In this document: piece after piece, positions 1 to 8,959 of the stretch
How positions within the stretch are numbered: the first letter of the stretch is position 1
Layout of the letters: each line of letters opens with the position of its first letter
Source of the DNA: F23-D06 sp963603365
GTDB lineage: Bacteria > Bacteroidota > Bacteroidia > Bacteroidales > WCHB1-69
Length of the DNA stretch: 64,000 nt
Assembly: GCA_963603365.1 (NCBI GenBank)
Contig: CAVCMI010000033.1
Coordinates: 37,248-101,247, forward strand
Direction of reading: 5' to 3'
Program-made: the position numbers and the translations under genes
The notes under the pieces: generated by a model
What the model saw: only the letters and a program-made list of their open reading frames with translations
Told to the model about the DNA's origin: nothing
Databases searched by the model: none

Positions 1-1
1 C

Positions 2-2800
2 ACACGCATCTACACCCTCGACAATGGGCTCAAGGTATTCCTTACGGTCTACAAGGATTCGCCCCGCATACAGTGTCTGATCCCCGTACGCGTGGGCAGC
101 AAGCATGACCCCGCAGAAACCACCGGCCTGGCGCACTACCTCGAACATCTGATGTTCAAAGGCACTCCCAGTTTCGGTACACTCGACTGGAATGCCGAGA
201 TGCCGCTGCTCGACCGCATAGAACGGGAATTCGAGGTCTATCGCATACAGACCGACAAGGCGGTGCGCGACAGCATCTACCACATCATCGACAGTCTGTC
301 GTACGTGGCCAGCGGCTATGCTATCCCCAACGAGTATGACAAGATGATGAATTTCATCGGCTCGCAAGGCACCAACGCCGCCACCTCGAACGACTATACG
401 GTTTATATCGAGGACATCCCGTCCAACCAGCTGGAAAACTGGGCTGTCATTCAGGCAGACCGCTTCATGAACCCCGTGCTGCGCCTGTTCCACACCGAAC
501 TGGAAACGGTATATGAAGAGAAGAACACCTCCTTGGCCAACGACTCCCGCCAGGCCAACGAGGCTATGCTCAAGGCGCTGTTTCCCAACAGCCCATATGG
601 ACAACAGACAACGCTCGGCCGCGCCGAACACCTCAAAAACCCTTCGATTACCAATATCCGCAATTTCGTCTCCGCCTATTATGTGCCCAACAACATGGCC
701 ATTTGCCTTTCGGGCGACTTTGACTATGACGAGGCCATAGCCGTCATTGACCGCTATTTCGGTAAAATGCAGCCCAAAGAAATTCCGCACTATACCATAC
801 GCAAAGAGACCCCCATCGAAGTTCCCGTCGAATGCGAGGTTGTCGGACACGAGGCCCCTTTTGTCACTGTTGCCTTCAGGATGGACCTTCCGGCAAACCA
901 CAAGGACATCTACATACTGCGCATGCTCGACAATATGCTGTCAAACGGGAAATGCGGCATCATCGACTTGAACCTCAACCAGAAGCATCTCGTCTCATCG
1001 GCTTCTGCCTATCCTTACGTGCTCTGCGACAATTCGGCATACGTGCTCTATGCGCGACCCAATGCCGGACAGTCCTTAGAGGAGGCCAAAGACCTGCTGC
1101 TCGCGCAGGTCGAACTGCTCAAGCAAGGCGAGTTCGACGAAGATCTCCTTCGGGCATCCGTCAACAACATGAGACTCGGCGAAATGAAGAAACTGGGCAG
1201 CAACCGCTCCCGGGCCTTTATGCTCGCCAATGCGTTTGAAAACGACATCGATTGGTACTATGCCTCGCAGAGCACTGACCTGTACAGCAAGATCACGAAA
1301 GAAGACATCCTCGCCTTCGCCAAACGCCACTTCAAGGAGGGCAACTATGTCGTCGTCTATAAACGTCAGGGAGAGCCCTCGGAGACCGTCAAGGTTTCAA
1401 AACCGGCCATCACCGCCATTCAGCTAAACCGCGATGCAGAATCCGATTTCTTCAAGCAGGTCAGAGCGCGCCAGGTGAAGCCCATAGAGCCCGTGTTCGT
1501 AGATTTCAGCCAATCAATCACCTTTGACAGTTACCGCGATGCAGCCCTCAATTACGTTCACAATGACGAGGACGGCACATTCACGCTGAAAATCCTCTTC
1601 AATGCCGGAGAACTCAATGACTTGTACCTGCCTTGTGCCGTTCGTTACCTCGACTTTCTCGGAACGACCAAAATGACCGCCGAAGAGGTGCAGACCCGTT
1701 TTTACCGCCTGGCCTGCAGTTACTACATCAACTGTTCAGACGTTGAAACCGAGATTGTGCTCTCCGGGCTGTCAGAGAATTTCGGAGAGGCTTTGGACTT
1801 GATGATGGAGGTGCTTGCCAATGCCGCTCCTTCGGGCGAGGCGCTGCAGCATGTGATTGACGACGCACTGAAATCCCGTCAGGATGCCAAGAGCCGACAG
1901 AACAGTGTGATGAATTGCTTGCGCTCGTATGCCGAATATGGCCCCGGACTGGTCAATTACCAGCTTTCAAAAGAGCAGATCCGCAATATGGACGGCGAGA
2001 AGCTGCTGGCGAGCCTGCGAGCCCTGCTGCAGTACAAGCCGGAGTTTTTCTATTACGGCCCGGCTCACCTGAAGAAACTGAAATCCGCCCTGAAGAAAAA
2101 CTACAGGCTTCCCAAAGCATACGGAACGCCTTCCCCTTGCAAGAAAACAGAACGCCTTGCCACTACGGAGAATGTGGTCTATTATGCCCCTTATCCCGCT
2201 CGCCAGTCGCGTGTGATCACCTCTATGCGCAGCGGCATGATGGACGCTTCCCTGCTGCCCGTCATCAACATGTATAACCAGTACTTCGGCGGCAGCATGA
2301 ATGCCATCGTGTTTCAGGAGATGCGCGAGAAACGCTCATTGGCCTACTCCGCAACGTCCGGATTCGTATGCCCCCACGATACCGCTGAATACATGTACAA
2401 CTATTCTTATATAGCAACCCAAAACGACAAGATTGTTGATGCTCTCGCGGCTTTCGACTCCCTGTTCAACAACATGCCCGTGTCTGAAACGGCCTTCGAA
2501 TTGGCACGCAAAGGGGCAAAGTCATCCATCGCCGCCAACCGCGTCACCAAAATGGCTGTCCTGAACATGTACCAGCGCAACCGCAAGATGGGCATCGACC
2601 ATGACTACCGCCGCGACTTCTACAGTCTCATTGACGCGTTCACCATGAAAGACATTCAGGACTTCAATGCCAAATATATCAGGAACAACCCGAAGACCTA
2701 CATGATCCTGGCCGCCGAGGACGAAGTTGACTTCGAGGCCGTGCAGGCCCGCTTCGGACGTGTCGTGAAACTCTCCCTTGCCGACATCTTCGGTTACTGA
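2..2800 (+). CDS. M16 family zinc metallopeptidase (insulinase/PqqL type), 5' end cut by window edge
   Basis: The reading frame is open from base 2, so the gene starts to the left of the window; the ATG at 92 is internal. About 932 residues are visible. The motif HYLEH (inverted zinc-binding HxxEH) lies near base 134, about 45 codons into the visible part, directly after the typical M16 N-terminal sequence (LDNGLKVFL, then VRVGSKHDP). A second, catalytically silent M16 repeat fills the C-terminal half, as in the 900+ residue periplasmic PqqL-type peptidases. In Bacteroidota such proteins are periplasmic or outer-membrane proteases; the signal peptide would be outside the window. The next gene on the same strand begins about 50 bases after the stop codon. 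Family assignment is firm; the substrate is unknown. Confidence 0.93.
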   Translation, partial: TRIYTLDNGLKVFLTVYKDSPRIQCLIPVRVGSKHDPAETTGLAHYLEHLMFKGTPSFGTLDWNAEMPLLDRIEREFEVYRIQTDKAVRDSIYHIIDSLSYVASGYAIPNEYDKMMNFIGSQGTNAATSNDYTVYIEDIPSNQLENWAVIQADRFMNPVLRLFHTELETVYEEKNTSLANDSRQANEAMLKALFPNSPYGQQTTLGRAEHLKNPSITNIRNFVSAYYVPNNMAICLSGDFDYDEAIAVIDRYFGKMQPKEIPHYTIRKETPIEVPVECEVVGHEAPFVTVAFRMDLPANHKDIYILRMLDNMLSNGKCGIIDLNLNQKHLVSSASAYPYVLCDNSAYVLYARPNAGQSLEEAKDLLLAQVELLKQGEFDEDLLRASVNNMRLGEMKKLGSNRSRAFMLANAFENDIDWYYASQSTDLYSKITKEDILAFAKRHFKEGNYVVVYKRQGEPSETVKVSKPAITAIQLNRDAESDFFKQVRARQVKPIEPVFVDFSQSITFDSYRDAALNYVHNDEDGTFTLKILFNAGELNDLYLPCAVRYLDFLGTTKMTAEEVQTRFYRLACSYYINCSDVETEIVLSGLSENFGEALDLMMEVLANAAPSGEALQHVIDDALKSRQDAKSRQNSVMNCLRSYAEYGPGLVNYQLSKEQIRNMDGEKLLASLRALLQYKPEFFYYGPAHLKKLKSALKKNYRLPKAYGTPSPCKKTERLATTENVVYYAPYPARQSRVITSMRSGMMDASLLPVINMYNQYFGGSMNAIVFQEMREKRSLAYSATSGFVCPHDTAEYMYNYSYIATQNDKIVDALAAFDSLFNNMPVSETAFELARKGAKSSIAANRVTKMAVLNMYQRNRKMGIDHDYRRDFYSLIDAFTMKDIQDFNAKYIRNNPKTYMILAAEDEVDFEAVQARFGRVVKLSLADIFGY

Positions 2801-2849
2801 GGAAGCGGCATTTCTTGTAACTCTTTTGTTGAACGAATTGATGATGACA

Positions 2850-4325
2850 ATGAAAAAACGCGTTTTCCTTACCGGCGCCACCGGTGTGATGGGGTGGGCG
2901 GGACTGCAGGAACTGCTCCGAAAGCCTGACCTGTACGACGTGACAATCCTGGCACGCCGCAGCGAAAAGAACATCAAGAAACTGGAATGTGTCAAGGACA
3001 AGGTCCGCATAGTATGGGGCGACCTGACCCGGTACGAGGATGTGCTCGCCGGCGTCAAAGGGGCAGACTATGTGCTGCATGTGGGCGGCATGGTTTCACC
3101 GTCTGCCGACTATTATCCTAAAAAGACTATGCATGTGAACGTCACCTCGGCACAGAACGTAGTAAATGCTGTTTTGGCGCAGCCCAATGCCGATGATATC
3201 AAGGTGGTTTACATAGGGTCGGTGGCACAGACCTCCGACCGCAATGCGCCGTTGCATTGGGGACGCACCGGCGACCCCGTTTGCGCCAGCGTCTATGACC
3301 ACTACGGCATCAGCAAGATCAAGGCGGAGCGCATCTTTGCCGACTCGGGGCTCAAGCATTGGGTCAGCCTCCGGCAGTCGGGCATACTCTATCCCGGCAT
3401 ACTCAAGAACTTCGACCCCATTATGTTCCATGTGCCGGTCAGGGGGGTGCTCGAATGGGCCACCGTGGAAGATTCCGGCCGGCTGCTCGCCAATGTGTGC
3501 GGCGACGACGTGCCCGAATGTTTCTGGAACCGTTTCTACAACATCAGCAGCGGCCCCGGCTTCCGGATGACCAACTACAAGTTTGAACGTCTTATCCTCC
3601 AGGCCGTACACTGCCCGCCGCCCGAAAAGCTGTTCGATGCCAACTGGTTCGTGTTGCGCAACTTTCACGGACAATATTACCTCGATGCAGACGTGCTGGA
3701 CAATTTCCTGCATTTTCGCCGCCATAATGACGCCGAATCTTACTTTGAGGAGATGAGCCGCAACTTGCCCGGCTATTTCAAGATGGCAAAAACAGTGCCG
3801 GCAGGCCTTGTCAAAGCCGTGATGTCGCGGATGGCCAACAAAAAGCAATGGGGAACACAATGGTGGATCAAACACAACGACCAGAACCGCATAAAGGCTT
3901 ATTACGGCAGCGTCGAGAACTGGCGCAGCATCCCGGACTGGAAAGATATGGACTTGTCTGAACCGCCCGGCATAGAGCATGCTGTCCATATAGACCATGG
4001 CTACGATGAGAGCAAGCCGTTGTCTGAGCTTTCGCTGTGCGAATTGCAGCAAGCGGCCGAGTTCAGGGGCGGCAAGCTTTTGTCAGACTCCTATGACGGG
4101 AACGCCGAAAAGAAACTGACCTGGCAATGCCACAAGGGGCATCGCTTCGAGGCTTCGCCGAAAATTGTTCTTCTTGGCGGGCACTGGTGCCCCGACTGTC
4201 TGCCTCCGGCATGGGATTATGACGACCTTGCACGGCACAGCCCGTTCTTTGCCCAAGTTTGGCTGCCCCAGCACCAAGGAGAACACAACGTTTATGGCCC
4301 TGAAATTTTTGAAGGATGGGAATGA
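2850..4325 (+). CDS. NAD-dependent epimerase/dehydratase with C-terminal treble-clef zinc finger
   Basis: The protein has 491 residues from the ATG at 2850 (MKKRVFLTGATG); ATGs at 2841 and 2844 are possible, while the one at 2778 lies inside the upstream gene and would put an odd 24-residue leader before the Rossmann strand. The N-terminus carries the GxxGxxG nucleotide-binding motif (TGATGVMG), and YGISK fits the Yx3K catalytic pair of extended short-chain dehydrogenases. The dehydrogenase fold covers roughly residues 1-330. The tail has C427-x3-H431 and C447-x2-C450 in a context (GGKLLS, WQC.KGH, GHWCPDC) like the treble-clef modules seen in VSR-like and other nucleic-acid proteins. Substrate unknown. 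The stop codon overlaps the start of the next gene (ATGA), so the two are probably co-translated. Confidence 0.85.
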   Translation: MKKRVFLTGATGVMGWAGLQELLRKPDLYDVTILARRSEKNIKKLECVKDKVRIVWGDLTRYEDVLAGVKGADYVLHVGGMVSPSADYYPKKTMHVNVTSAQNVVNAVLAQPNADDIKVVYIGSVAQTSDRNAPLHWGRTGDPVCASVYDHYGISKIKAERIFADSGLKHWVSLRQSGILYPGILKNFDPIMFHVPVRGVLEWATVEDSGRLLANVCGDDVPECFWNRFYNISSGPGFRMTNYKFERLILQAVHCPPPEKLFDANWFVLRNFHGQYYLDADVLDNFLHFRRHNDAESYFEEMSRNLPGYFKMAKTVPAGLVKAVMSRMANKKQWGTQWWIKHNDQNRIKAYYGSVENWRSIPDWKDMDLSEPPGIEHAVHIDHGYDESKPLSELSLCELQQAAEFRGGKLLSDSYDGNAEKKLTWQCHKGHRFEASPKIVLLGGHWCPDCLPPAWDYDDLARHSPFFAQVWLPQHQGEHNVYGPEIFEGWE

Positions 4326-5068
4326 TGAACGGGATTATGAAGTTCTTTTTTTCTTTGTTTCTGATGGCGTTTCCGGCAACCCGCCTTTCGGCACAGTTGC
4401 AGGATTGCGGCACGGCGAAGGACAGCGAGGGAAACCTTTACCGCACGGTGCTGCTGGGGAAGCAGTGCTGGATGCGCGACAACTTGCGGGTGACGCACAC
4501 CCCGGACGGCAGGGAACTGAAGGCTTTCCCGCGCGGTTCCGGGCTTGAACGGTTCCCTGGAGGTAACCCTGCCAATATGCTGCAGTACGGACTGTTCTAT
4601 ACATGGACCGAAGCCATGAACGGCGCCCCGGCGACGGAGAATGTCCCGAGCGGCGTGCAAGGCATCTGCCCCGACGGATGGCATCTGCCCTCCAATTCCG
4701 AATGGATGGGGTTGGAAGACTTTCTGGGCTACCGCGACGAGTACCGTTGCGGCACCGACGTGAACAATGTGGCGAAAGCCATGGCCTCCCGCGAAGGTTG
4801 GACAGCCCAGTCTCCGCTCCATACGCCGTGCAGCATAGCTGAAACCCCGGAAAACAATGACGCCTCCGGCTTCTGCGCCCTGCCGTCAGGCAGCTTTTGG
4901 AAAGGACTCGACGGCTTCGGCTCGAACACGGGCTTCTGGACAGCCTCTGAAGGCAGCGAGACCACGGCCCCGGTCCATTGTTTTTCGGCATCCAATGCAA
5001 CAGTCGAAATAAACTGCACCCCTAAAGAGGCTGCTTATCCGATACGCTGCCTGAAAGACACAAACTGA
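4322..5068 (+). CDS. Exported FISUMP-domain protein
   Basis: About 248 residues. The start at 4322 overlaps the epimerase stop codon as ATGA; ATGs at 4316, 4325 and 4337 are alternatives, and from 4337 the protein begins with a clean signal peptide (MKFFFSLFLMAFPATRLSA, cleavage before Q). The mature part has the hallmarks of the Fibrobacter succinogenes major paralogous domain: GKQCWMRDNLRV near the N-terminus, CPDGWHLPS in the middle, a GFWTAS.EG segment and a C-terminal PIRCLKD. These domains are C-type-lectin-like and found on secreted or surface proteins of Bacteroidota. No type IX sorting tail or lipobox is visible. The function is unknown; exported location is inferred from the signal peptide. 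Confidence 0.8.
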   Translation: MMNGIMKFFFSLFLMAFPATRLSAQLQDCGTAKDSEGNLYRTVLLGKQCWMRDNLRVTHTPDGRELKAFPRGSGLERFPGGNPANMLQYGLFYTWTEAMNGAPATENVPSGVQGICPDGWHLPSNSEWMGLEDFLGYRDEYRCGTDVNNVAKAMASREGWTAQSPLHTPCSIAETPENNDASGFCALPSGSFWKGLDGFGSNTGFWTASEGSETTAPVHCFSASNATVEINCTPKEAAYPIRCLKDTN

Positions 5069-5097
5069 TTGTATAATCTTTGTACCAAAATGCAACA

Positions 5098-6399
5098 ATG
5101 ACAAAATTTGAAGAATTACGCGCCAAATACCCCGTATTCACATACGAGGGATATGAATACGTACGGAAAGGCGACGACTTGCACATGCAGTTCCGTTTCA
5201 GCATCGGAGACCGGATAACGTTCACGCCTTGTACCGTCCTGAGCCCCGGCATCTGGTCAAAATACCCCATCGACTTGTCAGAACTGGACGGTATAGTGTT
5301 CCACATCGGCATGATAGAACTGATAAGCTATTGGAAATGCACATGCAGCCCGATTGTCCATGTCAAGCCATGCCGTTTGAACGAGGAACAGCAGGACTGG
5401 TGGCGCAAGTTGTACTGGAACGGCCTCGGCGAGTTTTTCTACAAAAACGGCGTCCGGACCAGTGTCGGCGACTTTATGGATTTCACGTTCGGCGCCAGCG
5501 CCGAGACGGCATCGTTCAAGTATCCGTTTGTGAAAGAGAGCAGCCGTGTGATTGTGCCGATAGGCGGAGGGAAGGACTCGGTGGTTACGCTCGAGGAACT
5601 GAGGCAGCACCGTCAAGTGGCGCCGTTCATCATAAACCCCAGAGGCGCCACCTCAGAATGTACGCGCATTGCCGGATTTGACGCCCCGGAGCAGGTCATA
5701 AGGATGCAGCGTACGATTGACCCGCTGCTGATAAGGCTCAACGGCGAGGGGTTCCTCAACGGACATACGCCTTTTTCCGCTATGTTGGCATTCTGTTCCG
5801 TGCTCGTCTCTGCTGTGACTGGCATCCGCGACGTGGCGCTCTCCAACGAGGCCAGCGCCAACGAGCCTACGGTCATAGGAACGCACATCAATCACCAATA
5901 TTCCAAATCGCTGGAGTTTGAGCAGGATTTCCGCAACTATGTTGAACGGTTCATGGGTGATGCCAACCATTATTTCAGTTACCTCCGCCCCTTCACGGAA
6001 CTGCAGATCGCCGAGAAGTTCGCACGCTATCCCCAGTATTTCCATACGTTCAAGAGCTGCAATGCCGGAAGCAAGGAGAACAAGTGGTGCTGCAAGTGTC
6101 CAAAATGTCTTTTCGCCTACATCATCCTCTCGCCGTTCATTGACGATGCCGTGATGATTGACATCTTTGGCGAAGACCTGCTCGACAACCCCGATCTGGA
6201 AAAAGTCTTTGACGAGCTGGCGGGCTTCTCTGCCCATAAGCCTTTCGAGTGTGTGGGGACAATAGGGGAGGTGAACGAGGCCCTGAAGCGCATCATGGAG
6301 AGCCGTAAGGACAAACACCTTATTAAGCATTACATCAATGTGCAGATGGGACAGATTGAAGACGCGCTGCTGGAGGATTATTTCAACATGGCGCCCTGA
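5098..6399 (+). CDS. MurL-like UDP-MurNAc-L-Ala-L-Glu epimerase family protein (PP-loop fold)
   Basis: The protein has 433 residues from the ATG at 5098; an in-frame TTG at 5080 is a less likely start. A PP-loop-like motif GGGKDS occupies residues 156-161. Other family marks are YWNGLGEFFYKNGV before it, then NGHTP, LSNEASANE, NHQYSKS, and a Cys-rich WCCKCPKC segment followed by IFGEDLLD and KPFECVG. From memory this series matches MurL, the enzyme that epimerises the terminal L-Glu of UDP-MurNAc-L-Ala-L-Glu using ATP in Xanthomonas, where it works with MurD2. No murD2 or other peptidoglycan gene is adjacent here, so the exact reaction is uncertain; the protein may act on a related UDP-MurNAc peptide. 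Cytoplasmic, no signal peptide. Confidence 0.7.
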   Translation: MTKFEELRAKYPVFTYEGYEYVRKGDDLHMQFRFSIGDRITFTPCTVLSPGIWSKYPIDLSELDGIVFHIGMIELISYWKCTCSPIVHVKPCRLNEEQQDWWRKLYWNGLGEFFYKNGVRTSVGDFMDFTFGASAETASFKYPFVKESSRVIVPIGGGKDSVVTLEELRQHRQVAPFIINPRGATSECTRIAGFDAPEQVIRMQRTIDPLLIRLNGEGFLNGHTPFSAMLAFCSVLVSAVTGIRDVALSNEASANEPTVIGTHINHQYSKSLEFEQDFRNYVERFMGDANHYFSYLRPFTELQIAEKFARYPQYFHTFKSCNAGSKENKWCCKCPKCLFAYIILSPFIDDAVMIDIFGEDLLDNPDLEKVFDELAGFSAHKPFECVGTIGEVNEALKRIMESRKDKHLIKHYINVQMGQIEDALLEDYFNMAP

Positions 6400-6446
6400 A
6401 CGCTTTTCTCAACAGATTGAATAACAGAACCAAAAAAATAATAATA

Positions 6447-7322
6447 ATGAAAAAAACCACTTTGCTTGTCTTGGCTGCCGGCATGGGAAGCCGTTATGGC
6501 GGACTGAAACAGCTGGACCCTATGGGACCTAACGGCGAAACGATAATGGACTACGCTGTCCGCTATGCCGCCGAGAGCGGATACGGGAAAACCGTCTTTG
6601 TCATCCGCCGTTCCATGGAAGAGGACTTCAGACGCCTCGTGCTTCCGCGCTATGCCGACAAAATGCCTGTGGAGTATGTTTTCCAGGAATTGGACATGCT
6701 GCCTTCCGGCTTTTCTTTGAATGCGGAACGCAAGAAGCCATACGGCACGGCACATGCCATCCTTGTGGCGAAGGATGCCGTGCATGAACCTTTTACCGTC
6801 ATTAATTCGGACGACTTCTATGGCAAGGAGGCCTTCAGAATCATGGCTGCCTTCTTGCAGGAAGAACAGTCTCCGGTACACCCGGTATATGCTATGGTAG
6901 GTTATCGTCTCGACAAGACTCTGTCCGAGAACGGAACAGTTTCAAGAGGAGTCTGTTCCACCGACGAGGACGGCTTTCTCAAAACCATTGAGGAGAACCG
7001 GAAGATTGCACGGAATGGACAAGTCATCGAAAACGCCGAAGAGGGCAGACACCGCACATTCACCGGTGAAGAGCCCGTCAGCATGAATTTCTGGGGGTTC
7101 ACACCGGAGTTTTTCAACTGCCTTGAAGGCCTTTTTGCTGAATTTCTGAAAGACAACCAACAGAACGTCACCGCCGAGTTTCCTATTCCCGACGTTATTT
7201 CCTATCTGATGGCAAATAGTCTTGCTCGCATCAAAGTGCTTCACAGTCAAGCCGAATGGTTTGGAGTCACCTATCAGGAAGACCGCCCCGGCGTCGTGGA
7301 GAAACTGAAACATGTAGAATAA
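6447..7322 (+). CDS. Sugar-phosphate nucleotidyltransferase family protein
   Basis: The protein has 291 residues from the ATG at 6447 (MKKTTLLVLAAGMGSRYGG); the in-frame TTG at 6417 is rejected. The N-terminus has the nucleotidyltransferase signature GMGSRYGGLKQ, with the NTP-binding G-x-G-x-R and the downstream Lys, followed by LDPMGPNGETIMDYAV. INSDDFYG holds the Asp pair that would bind metal and substrate. This resembles the GlmU/RmlA/UGPase GT-A fold. It lacks the C-terminal hexapeptide repeats of GlmU, and the sugar is not recognisable from sequence. The gene lies between the MurL-like gene and comM with no sugar-biosynthesis neighbours that would fix the substrate. Confidence 0.85.
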   Translation: MKKTTLLVLAAGMGSRYGGLKQLDPMGPNGETIMDYAVRYAAESGYGKTVFVIRRSMEEDFRRLVLPRYADKMPVEYVFQELDMLPSGFSLNAERKKPYGTAHAILVAKDAVHEPFTVINSDDFYGKEAFRIMAAFLQEEQSPVHPVYAMVGYRLDKTLSENGTVSRGVCSTDEDGFLKTIEENRKIARNGQVIENAEEGRHRTFTGEEPVSMNFWGFTPEFFNCLEGLFAEFLKDNQQNVTAEFPIPDVISYLMANSLARIKVLHSQAEWFGVTYQEDRPGVVEKLKHVE

Positions 7323-7369
7323 CTGATAAAAAAATATTTAATTCACACCACAGACAGTTATATTTTTCC

Positions 7370-7377
7370 TATTTTTG
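7370..7377 (+). promoter_or_regulatory. Bacteroidota -7 promoter element for the comM-type gene
   Basis: TATTTTTG matches the TAnnTTTG consensus exactly and lies 25 bases before the ATG at 7403, in an AT-rich spacer. Confidence 0.65.
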
Positions 7378-7402
7378 CAACTGAAAACAAAACAGGAAAA
7401 AA

Positions 7403-8944
7403 ATGCTGGTAAAAACTTATTCATGTGCCTTGATGGGTGTGGCGGCAAAGCAGATTGCCGTTGAGGTCAGTGTTGACAATGGTATCGGCTTCCATTTGGT
7501 AGGATTGCCTGACAGTGCGGTCAAAGAGAGCCAGCAGCGCATCGACACGGCATTGAAACACTATGGCTTACGGATACCCGGCCGCAAGATTGTGGTAAAC
7601 ATGGCCCCGGCGGACATCCGTAAGGAAGGGTCGGCCTTTGACCTGACCCTGGCGACTGCGATTCTGGCGGCCTCGGAGCAGATCTGTGGCGGCAGTTCTT
7701 TGCAAGAGTACTACATCTTGGGCGAACTCTCGTTAGACGGCACTTTGCAGTCGGTAAAAGGTGCTCTCCCGATTGCCATGGAAGCCAAAAGGAACGGGAA
7801 AAAAGCGATCATCCTGCCCGTGCAGAATGCCAAAGAGGCCGCCATCGTGCAGGGCATAGACGTGTTGGGCGTGGAAAACATAGGGCAGGTCATCGACTAT
7901 TTCAACAAAGGGAACCCGATAGATCCGGTAAGGGTGAACATAGATGCCGAGTTTCAGCGCAGTCTCAACAATTACGAGTACGACTTCTCGGAGGTGAAAG
8001 GGCAGGAGAACATAAAGCGGGCACTGGAGATTGCGGCTGCCGGAGGTCACAATGCGATCCTGATAGGGCCGCCGGGCTCGGGCAAGACGATGCTGGCCAA
8101 GCGGATCCCCTCCATCTTGCCGCCCTTGACCATAGAAGAGGCGCTTGAAACGACCAAGATCCATTCCGTTGCGGGAAAGATGGGACGTTTTTCCTCGTTG
8201 ATGGCCGTACGCCCGTTCCGATCGCCGCACCATACCATCAGCGACGTGGCGCTGGTGGGCGGCGGCACGCACCCTCAGCCGGGCGAGATCTCGCTGGCGC
8301 ACAACGGCGTGCTCTTCGCCGACGAACTGCCCGAGTTCAAGCGTAATGTGCTTGAGGTGCTCCGACAGCCTTTGGAAGACCGCTTCGTGACGATCTCGCG
8401 GTCGCAGTATTCTGTCGACTTTCCGGCTTCGTTCATGTTCATTGCGGCCATGAACCCCTGCCCGTGCGGAAACTACAACCATCCCTCCATTGCCTGCACC
8501 TGCCGCCCCGGAGAAATCCAAGGGTATCTCGGACGTGTGTCAGGGCCGTTGATGGACCGCATAGATCTGCATGTGGAAGTGACCCCCGTCAGCCACGAGG
8601 AGTTGGCGGCCGACAAACCTGTGGAAAACAGCGCCGACATCCGCCGTCGTGTGGTCGCCGCAAGGCAAATGCAGAAAACACGTTTTGAAAAGCACGCCAA
8701 TGTCTTTTGCAATGCCCAGATGAGCAGCAAGATGGTGCGGCAGCATTGCGTCATCGGCGAGACCGGACAATCGATCCTCAAGCAGGCAATGGACCGGCTG
8801 GGGCTCTCCGCCCGTGCATACGACCGCATCCTCAAGGTTGCAAGAACCATCGCCGACCTTGACGGAAGCGACAGCATCAGTACAGGCCACCTCAGCGAAG
8901 CCATCAATTTCAGAAGCCTCGACCGCGACAATTGGGGGAAATGA
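7403..8944 (+). CDS. comM: YifB/ComM-family Mg-chelatase-like AAA ATPase
   Basis: The protein has 513 residues and family-typical length. It begins with the ComM N-terminal domain (MLVKTYSCALMGV, then LVGLPDSAVKESQQR; this half has a Lon-protease-like fold), followed by a Walker A loop GPPGSGKTMLAKR and the Mg-chelatase region with SPHHTISD and ADELPEF (Walker B), then MNPCPCGN and a zinc-binding-like CTCRP segment. In naturally competent bacteria ComM is a hexameric helicase that helps branch migration during integration of transformed DNA; that role is known from Vibrio and Haemophilus and is only inferred here. The 3' end converges on the asparaginase gene with 15 bases between the stop codons. 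Confidence 0.93.
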   Translation: MLVKTYSCALMGVAAKQIAVEVSVDNGIGFHLVGLPDSAVKESQQRIDTALKHYGLRIPGRKIVVNMAPADIRKEGSAFDLTLATAILAASEQICGGSSLQEYYILGELSLDGTLQSVKGALPIAMEAKRNGKKAIILPVQNAKEAAIVQGIDVLGVENIGQVIDYFNKGNPIDPVRVNIDAEFQRSLNNYEYDFSEVKGQENIKRALEIAAAGGHNAILIGPPGSGKTMLAKRIPSILPPLTIEEALETTKIHSVAGKMGRFSSLMAVRPFRSPHHTISDVALVGGGTHPQPGEISLAHNGVLFADELPEFKRNVLEVLRQPLEDRFVTISRSQYSVDFPASFMFIAAMNPCPCGNYNHPSIACTCRPGEIQGYLGRVSGPLMDRIDLHVEVTPVSHEELAADKPVENSADIRRRVVAARQMQKTRFEKHANVFCNAQMSSKMVRQHCVIGETGQSILKQAMDRLGLSARAYDRILKVARTIADLDGSDSISTGHLSEAINFRSLDRDNWGK

Positions 8945-8959
8945 GTGGGAAGGCGGCGG

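Noticed and set aside
2778..2850. Start of the epimerase gene at 2778
   Set aside because: It would overlap the M16 gene by 23 bases and add a leader before the nucleotide-binding strand; ATG at 2850 (or 2841) gives the family-typical start.
3096..4052. Minus-strand open frame of 318 codons opposite the epimerase gene
   Set aside because: It has no recognisable domain and is fully antisense to a gene with clear motifs.
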